A DNA stretch of 64,000 nucleotides, from contig JADKBS010000026.1 in NCBI GenBank assembly GCA_016714985.1, positions 1 to 64,000 of the forward strand, read 5' to 3'. Below the pieces are notes generated by a model that was not told where the DNA came from, did no database searches, and saw only the letters and a program-made list of their open reading frames with translations. Below are positions 17,608-24,873 of the stretch, in pieces; position 1 is the stretch's first letter; the number at the start of each line of letters is the position of its first letter. This DNA comes from Saprospiraceae bacterium. Its GTDB lineage: Bacteria > Bacteroidota > Bacteroidia > Chitinophagales > Saprospiraceae. Position numbers and translations under genes: made by a program.

Positions 17608-17830
17608 TAAATTGATTGATACTCAGGTTAAACCCTTCCAAATTTGCTAATGTGGCCAAGGATAGGGGAAGTGACCCTGTAAAATGATTGTCCTGTGCAT
17701 AAAGCCCAATTAGGTTTGGACAATTCAACGCTGGGAAATTGCCAGAAAAATTATTACAACATAGCGCCAAATATTGCAATTCAGGATAGTTGAAATTAGG
17801 TAGCGAACCTTGAAATTGACAATGTCCCAA
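17372..17830 (-). CDS. Gene C fragment: LRRs and start of beta-helix
   Basis: It contains LRR-like segments (LQYLALCCNNFSGNFPALNC), the NPDLPNGGDFDAFC linker and LIVTNTNDSGPGSLR, where an extra G near 17408 breaks the frame (the homologous sequence continues RQAILC). Confidence 0.55.
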   Translation of the reverse strand: MGHCQFQGSLPNFNYPELQYLALCCNNFSGNFPALNCPNLIGLYAQDNHFTGSLPLSLATLANLEGFNLSINQFSDCFPVSYDTLCNANPHNFWDNPDLPNGGDFDAFCADGTGACTASTNCPPAGTTSLIVTNTNDSGPGSLRAGDTVREC

Positions 17831-17838
17831 TCCAAGTT

Positions 17839-18378
17839 CTAAAATTTTTGGGGTATTGGGAATTGTAAGGGCGCAGTTGATAAATTATTATGATAAAGGC
17901 CAAGATAACGAAGCTCTGGCAAGTACAATACTGGCAAAAAGCCCACTAGGTTATTGCCAGGTGTAGTTGCGTTCGTTAGGAAGCCATCGTCCACGCCATC
18001 CAAGTCAATGCCAATAACCCTATTGTTTCCATCACATTCAATACCGTACCAGTCGCAGACGTTGCAGGTGGTGGTGTCCCAAGTGTTTCCGGGCGTCCAG
18101 TTATCACCGCCCGTGGCTTCATAGAGGGCGATGAGGGCGGGCTTGTCGGGGTGGGTGCAGTTGGAGCTGTTGCTGACTTCAACTGAGCCATCGAAAATAC
18201 TCGGTTGAAGTGCGTTGCCATTATTAGATACTACTTGTATAAGTGTAGGCTGCCCAACAAAATTGAAAGTGCTTGCTTGCCCATTTGAGCCAATTACATC
18301 AAAGCATACTTGGTAAATAAGTGTATTATCCAATAACGTTACTCCACTCGTATTAGGATCCGTCCAACTCACTGACAA
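17839..18378 (-). CDS. Gene C fragment: cohesin-like C-half and LRR N-cap
   Basis: It holds the second half of a cohesin-like domain (VSWTDPNTSGVTL, LIYQVCFDVIG) and the LRR N-cap (HPDKPALIALYEATGGDNW, CNVCDWYGIECD). It joins the LRR fragment at 17830 through a break near 17842 in a C/A homopolymer. Confidence 0.55.
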   Translation of the reverse strand: MSVSWTDPNTSGVTLLDNTLIYQVCFDVIGSNGQASTFNFVGQPTLIQVVSNNGNALQPSIFDGSVEVSNSSNCTHPDKPALIALYEATGGDNWTPGNTWDTTTCNVCDWYGIECDGNNRVIGIDLDGVDDGFLTNATTPGNNLVGFLPVLYLPELRYLGLYHNNLSTAPLQFPIPQKF

Positions 18379-18465
18379 AATACCGTTACCAACAATACCT
18401 CCAAAATTGGAGGCTGTTAAACCTAAAAGGCCAAAAGTTTGTACCCTGTAAAGCTAAGTACGCTC

Positions 18466-19020
18466 TCATCCCAACTCATTGAATACTGTAGTGACAAAAT
18501 ATTTAAAATCAGAAACAGTAACATCTAAGCAAACATTTGAACCCGTTGACGCAATCAAATTATTGGTAGAGAAAACTGGGTAATTTGTGGTACAAAACCC
18601 TTGATTATCTTGGATTGCAATGGTCGTTTGGCAACTGTTTGAATTGCCATCCCCATCCGTAACCCACAGTTCGACAAGATTATTACCCAAATTACTACAA
18701 TCAAAAGTTCTATTATCATCGCTGGGGTTAGAAGAAAAACTAAATTGCAGTGATCCATTGTAATTGTCAGAACTAGCATTGTTGACTGTACTGGCTATTA
18801 ACTGCGCCGACTGTGAGGCATCAAGAGAAAGGCTCAGCCCTGTTTTGCAGGAAGCCATCGGTGGAATATTATCCGCCACACTTACTATTGCGTTCGTACC
18901 AATTGTCGCAGGACATCCATTTGCGTCTTGCGCACTAATGATGGAATAAGAAGTCGTCGAGTTAGGCGCTACGGAGACAGTTTGCCCGTTGGCCACATTG
19001 ACAATCGACCATTCGTCCAA
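18466..19020 (-). CDS. Gene C fragment: HYR-like region and cohesin-like N-half
   Basis: It contains NGQTVSVAPNSTTSYSI, an HYR-like segment (CSNLGNNLVELWVTDGDGNS) and the cohesin opening SNVCLDVTVSDF. Shifting one base near 18497 continues into LQYSMSWDESVLSFTGY, the expected cohesin core. Confidence 0.55.
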   Translation of the reverse strand: MDEWSIVNVANGQTVSVAPNSTTSYSIISAQDANGCPATIGTNAIVSVADNIPPMASCKTGLSLSLDASQSAQLIASTVNNASSDNYNGSLQFSFSSNPSDDNRTFDCSNLGNNLVELWVTDGDGNSNSCQTTIAIQDNQGFCTTNYPVFSTNNLIASTGSNVCLDVTVSDFKYFVTTVFNELG

Positions 19021-20381
19021 CTGACAGTGAATGGAGCAACCCCATCGGTGAAACTGAAAGTAAGGTTGGTTGATTCATTAGGGCAGAGGGTAGTTGTTCC
19101 GGTAAGGTTAGCTGTATAAGTGGGGCACCCACTCGTTACTACGACCGTCGCTTTCCGGCTGAAAAGTTCCAAATCAGGTGCAAGTGGGTTCAAGATACTG
19201 CACCAGTATTCGCCGCTATCAGTCACATTGACACTAGGAATTGAGAAAGTATTATTACCATTTATTACAGAAATGACGTCCATACCCCTACGCCAAGTGT
19301 AGACGTTGCTAGTCACCGTGTCATCTACGCCGAGGTCAATGGTAAGCATGTCCCCAGCTGTTAGGTTGATGGTAGTGGCAGTATAGATGGAATCTTGGTT
19401 GCCGTAAATGAAAGACACGGTTTGCGAAGCAATAGCGGGTAATACATCATCGAAGGTGAGCCGATTGTTGTTCACCCAGAGCCTTAAATCGGGGTTGTTG
19501 AAAGGCGGCAGGCTGTCAATATTGCAGAAGTCTATGTTGAAGTCCGTTAGGTTGGGCAGTTCGAGCAGGTTTTTGGGGATTGTTCCTGTGAACTCGTTTT
19601 GACCGATGGTGGCCACCTTAAGGTTGGTCAAGTTGGATAGAGAGGTGGGCAAGGTTCCAGTCATGTCGTTGTCCGCCAAAGACAGTTTTTCGAGCAGGCT
19701 GAGGCTGCCAGTTACCGATGGGATGCCATTCTTAAGGTTGTTGCTTGGGAGCAGCAATTCCCGCACACAGCCACTTGCATTGGTGGTCACGCCATGCCAA
19801 AGCCCAGCGGAATTGACTGGGAGATGCCGTGTTCCAACTGTTCTATTTGTCCACCCACTTCCTGTGGTTTGCGTGTAAAAAGTACCTAAGGTGTTGTAAT
19901 CGTTTTGCTGGCAAGCTGGGGTGCTATTGTTTATGACCACTTGAGGCGTTGTCCAGAAGCAGTCGTTGTTGTCGTCTTCATTGGATTCCGTGACCGAGAG
20001 TTGCCTGTCTATGAACAGGCCTAAATAGTAGGTGCCGTCTGGGATGTTTTGGTTGCTGATATCGAAAGTGTTATTAAAACTGGCAGATTCACCAGCAGCA
20101 AGCCCGTTAACGGATTGCGAACCAATCAAGTAATCAGAAGTTGTTATAGTTGTATCATCAGAAAGGTAATAGCCCAAGAAAGAGGGGTCGGCTGCAACAT
20201 TGCCTAAATTGATGATAGAGGTGCCATTGGCAGTAATTTGGTTGCCGTTTACCGTAAGACTACCCAATTGGTTGCATGCGAGATTAGCGGCAGCATCTAC
20301 AACTACAAAGGAGAAAATGTTTGTTTCGTTTAGTAGGCCCCAAGAGTATGTGTCAATTGTATATGTGCCGGCAGACAACAA
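18969..20381 (-). CDS. Gene C fragment: CARDB-like, LRR and Ig-like domains
   Basis: The frame is open up to about 20430. It contains a CARDB-like domain (GLAAGESASFNNTFDI, GTYYLGLFID, VTESNEDDNN), the LRR N-cap and six LRRs, then an Ig-like domain (NVYTWRRGMDVISV, DSGEYWCSILNP) shared with genes F and G, and a segment TLCPNESTNLTF. The last residues past 19010 are out of frame. Confidence 0.6.
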   Translation of the reverse strand: MLSAGTYTIDTYSWGLLNETNIFSFVVVDAAANLACNQLGSLTVNGNQITANGTSIINLGNVAADPSFLGYYLSDDTTITTSDYLIGSQSVNGLAAGESASFNNTFDISNQNIPDGTYYLGLFIDRQLSVTESNEDDNNDCFWTTPQVVINNSTPACQQNDYNTLGTFYTQTTGSGWTNRTVGTRHLPVNSAGLWHGVTTNASGCVRELLLPSNNLKNGIPSVTGSLSLLEKLSLADNDMTGTLPTSLSNLTNLKVATIGQNEFTGTIPKNLLELPNLTDFNIDFCNIDSLPPFNNPDLRLWVNNNRLTFDDVLPAIASQTVSFIYGNQDSIYTATTINLTAGDMLTIDLGVDDTVTSNVYTWRRGMDVISVINGNNTFSIPSVNVTDSGEYWCSILNPLAPDLELFSRKATVVVTSGCPTYTANLTGTTTLCPNESTNLTFSFTDGVAPFTVSWTNGRLSMWPTGKLSP

Positions 20382-20430
20382 TCCAAGGTCTATTACCTCA
20401 GTAGAAACTGCATAGAAACTATTTGGACAT

Positions 20431-20759
20431 GGGATGACTTAGGGCGATATTTTCAAAATAGAGATTTATAGTATTGCCGCTAATAATATAGGCTGGATCT
20501 AAAATAAATAGAAGTACATCCTTCATGGCTTGTATATTCAATGGTCAACGTTACAAAGGAGGTAGTATTAGGGTTCGGAGGAGAAACCACAATATTCTGT
20601 ACTTGCGCATTCACCCTGCTCTGGCAGATAATCAGGGCTAAAACTAAAAATGTCTTGTTTGTAGCACAAAGGAAGGGGTTATTCCTTAGGGAGATGTTTG
20701 TTTGACCATCCTTTTGATAGGGATATTCTCCTTAGTATGAAAAGCTATCGGGTTCATAA
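20431..20759 (-). pseudogene. Gene C 5' end: signal region with three frame breaks
   Basis: From ATG 20759 (MNPIAFHTKENIPI) the frame stops at a TAA near 20689. Restoring a C there continues into LCATNKTFLVLALIICQSRV, a good signal peptide, then a region reading VVSPPNPNTTSFVTLTIEY, broken again near 20500 and 20430 before SFYAVSTEVIDLGLL joins the next fragment. Confidence 0.5.
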
Positions 20760-20798
20760 GTGTCTTCAAATTATAGTTTTCAACCAATATAGGTAGAA

Positions 20799-20806
20799 CA
20801 AAGGTA
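20799..20806 (-). promoter_or_regulatory. Candidate -7 element (TACCTTTG) of gene C
   Basis: TACCTTTG on the minus strand fits TAnnTTTG exactly and lies 40 bp upstream of ATG 20759. The surrounding 60 bp match the corresponding region of gene B at most positions, so both genes share one promoter type. Confidence 0.6.
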
Positions 20807-20856
20807 TCCAAAATATCTTTCCCCTCCCCAACCAGCCTGTTAAGTTTTCCGAGCAC

Positions 20857-20888
20857 GAAAAAGCCCGGAGCCATTCCCGGCTCCGGGC
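20857..20888 (-). terminator. Intrinsic terminator after the broken paralog 4
   Basis: GCCCGGAGCC (20863-20872) pairs perfectly with GGCTCCGGGC (20879-20888), with a T run on the minus strand (20858-20862). It sits 27 bp past the inferred stop at 20915. Confidence 0.8.
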
Positions 20889-20914
20889 CTTGAAATACCC
20901 TATTCACATTAATA

Positions 20915-21380
20915 TCATGGTTTTATGGTGGCAGCCGGTACTCTGCCGAGCAGGGTTCCCGGCGGGCACTTCCATGCTTTCGTTGGGGTATCGCCCCTTG
21001 CAGTGCCAACTCGCCTGCAAGCGGCAAGCGGGCTCCGTCCACGGCGGTGATGCTGACGGCTTGCAACACCAGCCTTTCAGGTTCGCTGTTGGTGGCGGGT
21101 TGGATGGACTTTACCGAGAACATCGCCTGAGCGCCGGGGCAACCACCATTTTGCAGTCCGGACCAGACGGCCAGCGTGGCAGCACTGGGGATGAGCTGGC
21201 CGATGACCAATCGCTCCGATTGCGGGTGGTGCTGCATTCAAGGCTAATGGGCGTTCCGGCGGCCAACTCCCGCTTGGCTTTGAAAAGTTCGAGATGAAAC
21301 TTGGGGGCCATCAACAGCCCTTGCGCCGACAGGCTGGCCGATGTGAAAAAGCAAATCAGGAGGAAGAAGAATGGTTTCAT
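20915..21380 (-). pseudogene. Small secreted protein, LRAGT...DGQ family, paralog 4, frame-broken
   Basis: ATG 21380 opens a signal peptide (MKPFFFLLICFFTSASLSAQ) and the family motif LAAGTPISLE. Near 21225 the family sequence moves to another frame (SERLVIGQLI, FSVKSIQPATNSEPERLVLQ, AVDGARLPL), and near 20980 it moves again so that PNESMEV and then GTLLGRVPAATIKP end at a TGA at 20915. With these shifts the product would be about 155 residues, the family's length. Two or three indels make it a pseudogene, unless they are sequencing errors. Confidence 0.6.
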
Positions 21381-21411
21381 GATTGAAACAATGTTTTATT
21401 AGTGATTTGGT

Positions 21412-21446
21412 CATTGGTAGGATTGCTCAAAGCAATCCTACCAATG
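21412..21446. terminator. Perfect 16-bp hairpin after the large lipoprotein gene
   Basis: CATTGGTAGGATTGCT (21412-21427) and its exact inverse (21431-21446) flank a three-base loop, starting 5 bp past the stop of the minus-strand lipoprotein gene. The T-rich side (GTTTTTATTT) is on the plus strand, so the hairpin alone may act for the minus-strand gene. Confidence 0.7.
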
Positions 21447-21450
21447 GTTT

Positions 21451-23046
21451 TTATTTAATGATTATCCAAGAAATGTAATTGCTTTTTATGCCGTTTTGGT
21501 CTTCGATGTAGCCACTGAGTTCCTTGGTAGCCCCATCCCCCCAATCTATGCACATACCGTAGGTGAAATCACTGCTGCTGATGGAACGAAAGGGGTCGCC
21601 CCCAGTCATTGGGAAGCTCAAGTTTGTGACATTTCCCAGATTGTCCCTTGATGAAAAATAGAACTGGGAAGGGTCAGGCAATTGGCTTCCATCATCATAA
21701 GTATAAGGATGCGTGAAATAAAAGAGCAAATCGGTACCTGGGTACCAAAACAGGCACTCCGGACCAGGTATCTCGGAAGTATAGGTCGGCGCTTCAATGG
21801 TCAGCTTTGGGGCTTGGCAGGTTTCATCGCTTTTCCAGAGGTTGGTTTTTGGCCCCGTGAAATGCCTTGATTCGTTGATAAGCTCATAATCGAATATGGA
21901 AGCCGAGAACGCCGCCGAGAAGTCAATGCCAGCGTTCACCTCACCGCATACGTCCACGCCAGCATTGGAGGCCGTGGCACGGGTGTACAGTTCAAGATAA
22001 GGTTCTGCCTTCAGCACCGTGGAAACGGATTTGTAGAACGACACATAAATCTGTGGGATGACGTACAGCGTGGCCGAACCAGTAGCCTCCACGTTCACAT
22101 CGGAGGTCAGGTGGCTCTTGTTGTCGAAACCCTTGTAAAATTCGGCGTCGCCGTCCGTTACCTTCACCCCGAAGTTCAGGGTGGACTTGTTCACGTAGGA
22201 AATGGTGGCCTGTGCCGCTGCGTCGAATTCTGCCCGCACCGAGCCATTGAGCGCCAGCTCGATGTCCATTACAACGGGCACACCGCTCACGAGGAAGACG
22301 AACTGCTTGGCCAACCTGCCCAGGTTTTTGTCCAAGGTGCCGCCGATATTGGCTTGCCCACTCAGTATCAACTTGGGCCGGAGGGTCAATGTGGTGTTCT
22401 CCACCCCGAACTTGGCTGACTTCAAGGAGAGGTTCTCAAACTCCATGTCGAACACGAAGCTGGGGTTGAAGGTCAAGTCGCCCTGTGCCCTGACGCTGCT
22501 GGAAAATTCCGTGTTAAATTCATATTGGATGCCATCGCTGGTGGTCACCCCGTCCTCCATTTGTTGCTTGGTGATTTCTTCGCTCGTAAAATTGTCCCCG
22601 TCGCGGCTGAAATCCACGAACTCGAACGCCAATGAAATGCGGCCATTCTTAATGACATCTTCCAACTTGCCGGGCGTAGTCTGCAAGGTGAATGTGCTGC
22701 CAAACGTGGAAACACTCGTGACCTTGCGCAGATAGCCACCATCCTTGGAGGTAGCCAGTACCGATTCTTGCTCGAAATTCGGCGCTTCCCCACCATTCAA
22801 CTCATAGCGGTAAATGCCAGCTGCCAATTCCTGCTGGCTGCTGACCAGCGTCAAGTCGGGGTATTGGTCGAGGTTGATGACCTTTTCGGAAATCTCCACG
22901 CCATCTGTTTGCAGCGGGAAATGGTCTTCCTCTTCGTCTTTTTTGCAGCCGAGCATCAGCAAAGATGCCATTGCAAAAAGGACAATAAAGCGGGTCGTTT
23001 TGGCAAAAAAATGCCATGCCTTATCAGGCCATTGTTGATTTTTCAT
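21451..23046 (-). CDS. Large lipoprotein of unknown function
   Basis: This encodes 531 residues, intact. The N-terminus has a long lipoprotein signal ending LLMLGC at about residue 34, then a KKDEEEDH acidic stretch, so it is probably an outer-membrane-anchored lipoprotein. The rest is strand-rich and looks like a repetitive beta-structure (SLKSAKFGVENTTLTLRPKL, VNVEATGSATLYVIPQIYVS). Near the C-terminus are two or three cysteines (CLFWYPGTDLLFYF, MCIDWGDG). I do not recognise the family. It is transcribed alone, between the broken paralog 4 and the 23306-23755 paralog. Confidence 0.75.
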   Translation of the reverse strand: MKNQQWPDKAWHFFAKTTRFIVLFAMASLLMLGCKKDEEEDHFPLQTDGVEISEKVINLDQYPDLTLVSSQQELAAGIYRYELNGGEAPNFEQESVLATSKDGGYLRKVTSVSTFGSTFTLQTTPGKLEDVIKNGRISLAFEFVDFSRDGDNFTSEEITKQQMEDGVTTSDGIQYEFNTEFSSSVRAQGDLTFNPSFVFDMEFENLSLKSAKFGVENTTLTLRPKLILSGQANIGGTLDKNLGRLAKQFVFLVSGVPVVMDIELALNGSVRAEFDAAAQATISYVNKSTLNFGVKVTDGDAEFYKGFDNKSHLTSDVNVEATGSATLYVIPQIYVSFYKSVSTVLKAEPYLELYTRATASNAGVDVCGEVNAGIDFSAAFSASIFDYELINESRHFTGPKTNLWKSDETCQAPKLTIEAPTYTSEIPGPECLFWYPGTDLLFYFTHPYTYDDGSQLPDPSQFYFSSRDNLGNVTNLSFPMTGGDPFRSISSSDFTYGMCIDWGDGATKELSGYIEDQNGIKSNYISWIIIK

Positions 23047-23167
23047 GATGCTAATTTTGAAGGTTTAAACAGGGCAAGATTGAAGTGTATGCCACAATCT
23101 TGGCCTGCGTTGGTTGGCTGAATTCGCTATATGTGTTGAGTCTGTTGGCTGTCTTTTCAAACAGGAT

Positions 23168-23312
23168 TTATAACTACTTAGCAGGGGGTGTTTTTTGTGG
23201 AAAAAATGAAAATTTTTTCAAAAAAAACACCCCAAAATCTGGGAGGAGAGAAAAAATGAAATTTTTTCTCTCTCCTCCCACACCCTCCTAAGCAGCTGCC
23301 AGGAGTTATATA
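23168..23312. repeat. Extended nested palindrome between minus-strand genes
   Basis: Two strong hairpins sit side by side: GGGTGTTTTTT with its inverse (about 23186-23233) and GGGAGGAGAGAAAAAA (23241-23256) with its inverse (23262-23279, one CT bulge). An outer pair of ATAACT...AGTTAT arms encloses both, and the outer right arm overlaps the stop codon of the 23306-23755 gene. It probably terminates that gene, but it is far larger than a normal terminator. Confidence 0.6.
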
Positions 23313-23755
23313 TGCACAGTCGAGTTGTTCATCACTGCGGCGGTGATGGTCTGTCCAGTTTCGACAGTGGCAGCTTCGTTGGGGAAGCGCCCCCGATAAG
23401 TCTGTTCAATGTCGTTGAGTGCGATCTGCTGGCCGTCCACGGCTTGGGCGCTGATGACGGCAAGGGTGATTTCTTCTGGACTGTTGTAGGTGGTTTCCCG
23501 GATGGATTTCACTCGCCCAATGGCAAGTGCACCGGTTGCGATGAGCACATGGCCATTTACGAAAACGGAGGTGCGCACTCTGAAGGTCAAGATTTTGCCA
23601 ATCGTCACTTGGTCGGATTGAATGCGCTCGGCAGTTTCCAAAATAACCAGTGTGCCTGCTGGCAAGCCCACCAGTACAGGCCTGAATGATTGGATTGAAT
23701 TTGCGCTGGCGGTGAATGAGGCCAACAATGTTGCGATAAGAATAAGATTTTTCAT
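23306..23755 (-). CDS. Small secreted protein, LRAGT...DGQ family, paralog 5
   Basis: This encodes 149 residues from ATG 23755 (MKNLILIATLLASFTASANS, signal peptide); a start three codons upstream is possible. The family motifs are LPAGTLVILETAE, SDQVTIGKILTFRVRTSV, GHVLIATGALAIGRVKSI, PEEITLAV, AVDGQQIAL and a final AAVMNNSTVHI. It is closest to paralog 3. A GGGTACCC palindrome lies 66-76 bp upstream, as for paralogs 1 and 2. Function unknown; presumably periplasmic or surface associated. Confidence 0.78.
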   Translation of the reverse strand: MKNLILIATLLASFTASANSIQSFRPVLVGLPAGTLVILETAERIQSDQVTIGKILTFRVRTSVFVNGHVLIATGALAIGRVKSIRETTYNSPEEITLAVISAQAVDGQQIALNDIEQTYRGRFPNEAATVETGQTITAAVMNNSTVHI

Positions 23756-23764
23756 GATGAACAT

Positions 23765-24172
23765 TTTTTAAAGTGAATAGGTGAAAAAAGGATTTGCTCA
23801 TTTGTGGAGGCGAGGCCGTTGGGGTACCCATCGGCAATGGATATTTTTTGAAAAAAAAATTGAGGCAGGAAAGGTGGCTATAGTATAGATGAACGCATTA
23901 GGAATTGTTGGCAATCTCATCTGGAGGAGGGGTTATCAAACCCTGGAGCCTTGTACACCGGGGTTTGATAACCCCTCCTCTCGAATAGGACTGCGATTGG
24001 CGCAATTCGTTCATCAATTTCAAAGGCGACTATCTATAGAAGGCGAATTAGCGTTTTTAAATTGAAAATTATGAGGCAATGGGATTCACGCTCCATTCTT
24101 ATCTCCTTTTTATTTATGGGATAAATTTCTTCTCGAAAGCGCGTACCGCCGGGTGGCCTGCTCCACATATAG
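23765..24172. other. Divergent intergenic region with palindrome and GGGTACCC site
   Basis: It lies between paralogs 5 (minus) and 6 (plus). GGGGTACCCAT sits at 23821-23831. A 20-bp perfect stem (23924-23943 with 23961-23980) with outer imperfect arms (GATGAACG and its inverse) spans about 23890-24035. No gene is seen. Confidence 0.5.
23924..23980. repeat. Perfect 20-bp inverted repeat
   Basis: GAGGAGGGGTTATCAAACCC (23924-23943) and its exact inverse (23961-23980) enclose a 17-base loop, with weaker complementary flanks outside. No T run follows, so it does not look like a terminator; it may be an extragenic palindrome or a small mobile-element remnant. Confidence 0.75.
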
Positions 24173-24826
24173 GTGTTCATCGAAAGTTTCAAACCCTTTC
24201 ACACTTTAGTCATCAGAAAAAAGCACCTGCAACTTCAAATCCTCATCGCAGTGGTTCTTTTGGCCTTGAACGGTCTTTCAGCAGCCATTGCCCCCGTCAA
24301 TTCACCAACCGACAGCATCATCGAGCTGGCGGACAATAACTCCGATGACACCTATTTTACCCTTCGCAAAGGCACAACGATAACCTTGCGGTTGGTAGAA
24401 CCAATCAAGTCATCTGCGGTTGAAAAAGGCAACTTGGTGGGTCTTGAAGTGTATGGCGACGTAGTCGTGGATGGCAAAGTGTTGATTGCGACAGGTACCT
24501 ACGCCGAAGGCGAAATTTCCAAGAAACGCAAGCCTGGCGTATTCGGAAGGGGAGCTGTCTTGGAGGTCAATGCAAGCAACCTGCGCACGGTGGACGGCCA
24601 GCGCATTTCCCTCAAGAGCAAGGGCTTGCGAAAGATAGGCGGCAACCGTACTTTTTTCGCATACACCATCAGCACCTTGGTGCCAGCGGTCGGAATTGCA
24701 GTTTTTAGTCCTTGGTTTTCGCCCTTCGTGGTTAGTGGCCTGCTGGTGAAGGGGAAGGAGGCGGAAATCCCAAAAGGCACCTTCTTTACGGCCTATATCG
24801 GGCAAGATGTGCGAATCAAGGGCTGA
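24173..24826 (+). CDS. Secreted or membrane protein, long LRAGT...DGQ-family variant, paralog 6
   Basis: This encodes 217 residues starting at GTG 24173; the true start could be slightly different. A hydrophobic segment (LQILIAVVLLALNGLSAAIA, residues 20-39) acts as signal or anchor. The family core follows (LRKGTTITLRLVEP, VEKGNLVGLEVYGDVVVDGK, VLIATGTYAEGEI, TVDGQRISLKSKG). A second hydrophobic stretch (STLVPAVGIAVFSPWF, then VVSGLLV) and a PKGTFFTAYI end are absent from the other paralogs. It is first in a probable three-gene operon with the caspase-like protein (47-bp gap) and the PorP/SprF protein. Confidence 0.72.
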   Translation: MFIESFKPFHTLVIRKKHLQLQILIAVVLLALNGLSAAIAPVNSPTDSIIELADNNSDDTYFTLRKGTTITLRLVEPIKSSAVEKGNLVGLEVYGDVVVDGKVLIATGTYAEGEISKKRKPGVFGRGAVLEVNASNLRTVDGQRISLKSKGLRKIGGNRTFFAYTISTLVPAVGIAVFSPWFSPFVVSGLLVKGKEAEIPKGTFFTAYIGQDVRIKG

Positions 24827-24873
24827 TATTAATTTACGATTGCTAATTTTGCTTCAAAGACGCTGAATAAGCC

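Larger units (their letters stand above)
13998..20759 (-). pseudogene. Gene C: giant T9SS LRR/cohesin/beta-helix protein with about twelve frame breaks
   Basis: Homology to genes B, F and G shows one gene of about 2250 codons. Order: signal region (ATG 20759), CARDB-like domain, LRRs, Ig-like domain, HYR-like region, cohesin-like domain, LRRs, beta-helix, LRRs, Ig-like repeats and CHU_C type B sorting domain. Breaks lie near 20690, 20500, 20430, 19010, 18497, 18440, 17842, 17408, 16850, 15510, 14980 and 14240. Nearly all are one-base changes in or beside short homopolymers. No product can be made from this sequence as it stands, so it is a pseudogene or an error-rich stretch. Confidence 0.7.

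Noticed and set aside
24079..24339. Small plus-strand ORF upstream of paralog 6
   Set aside because: It overlaps the start of paralog 6 in another frame and shows no recognisable pattern.
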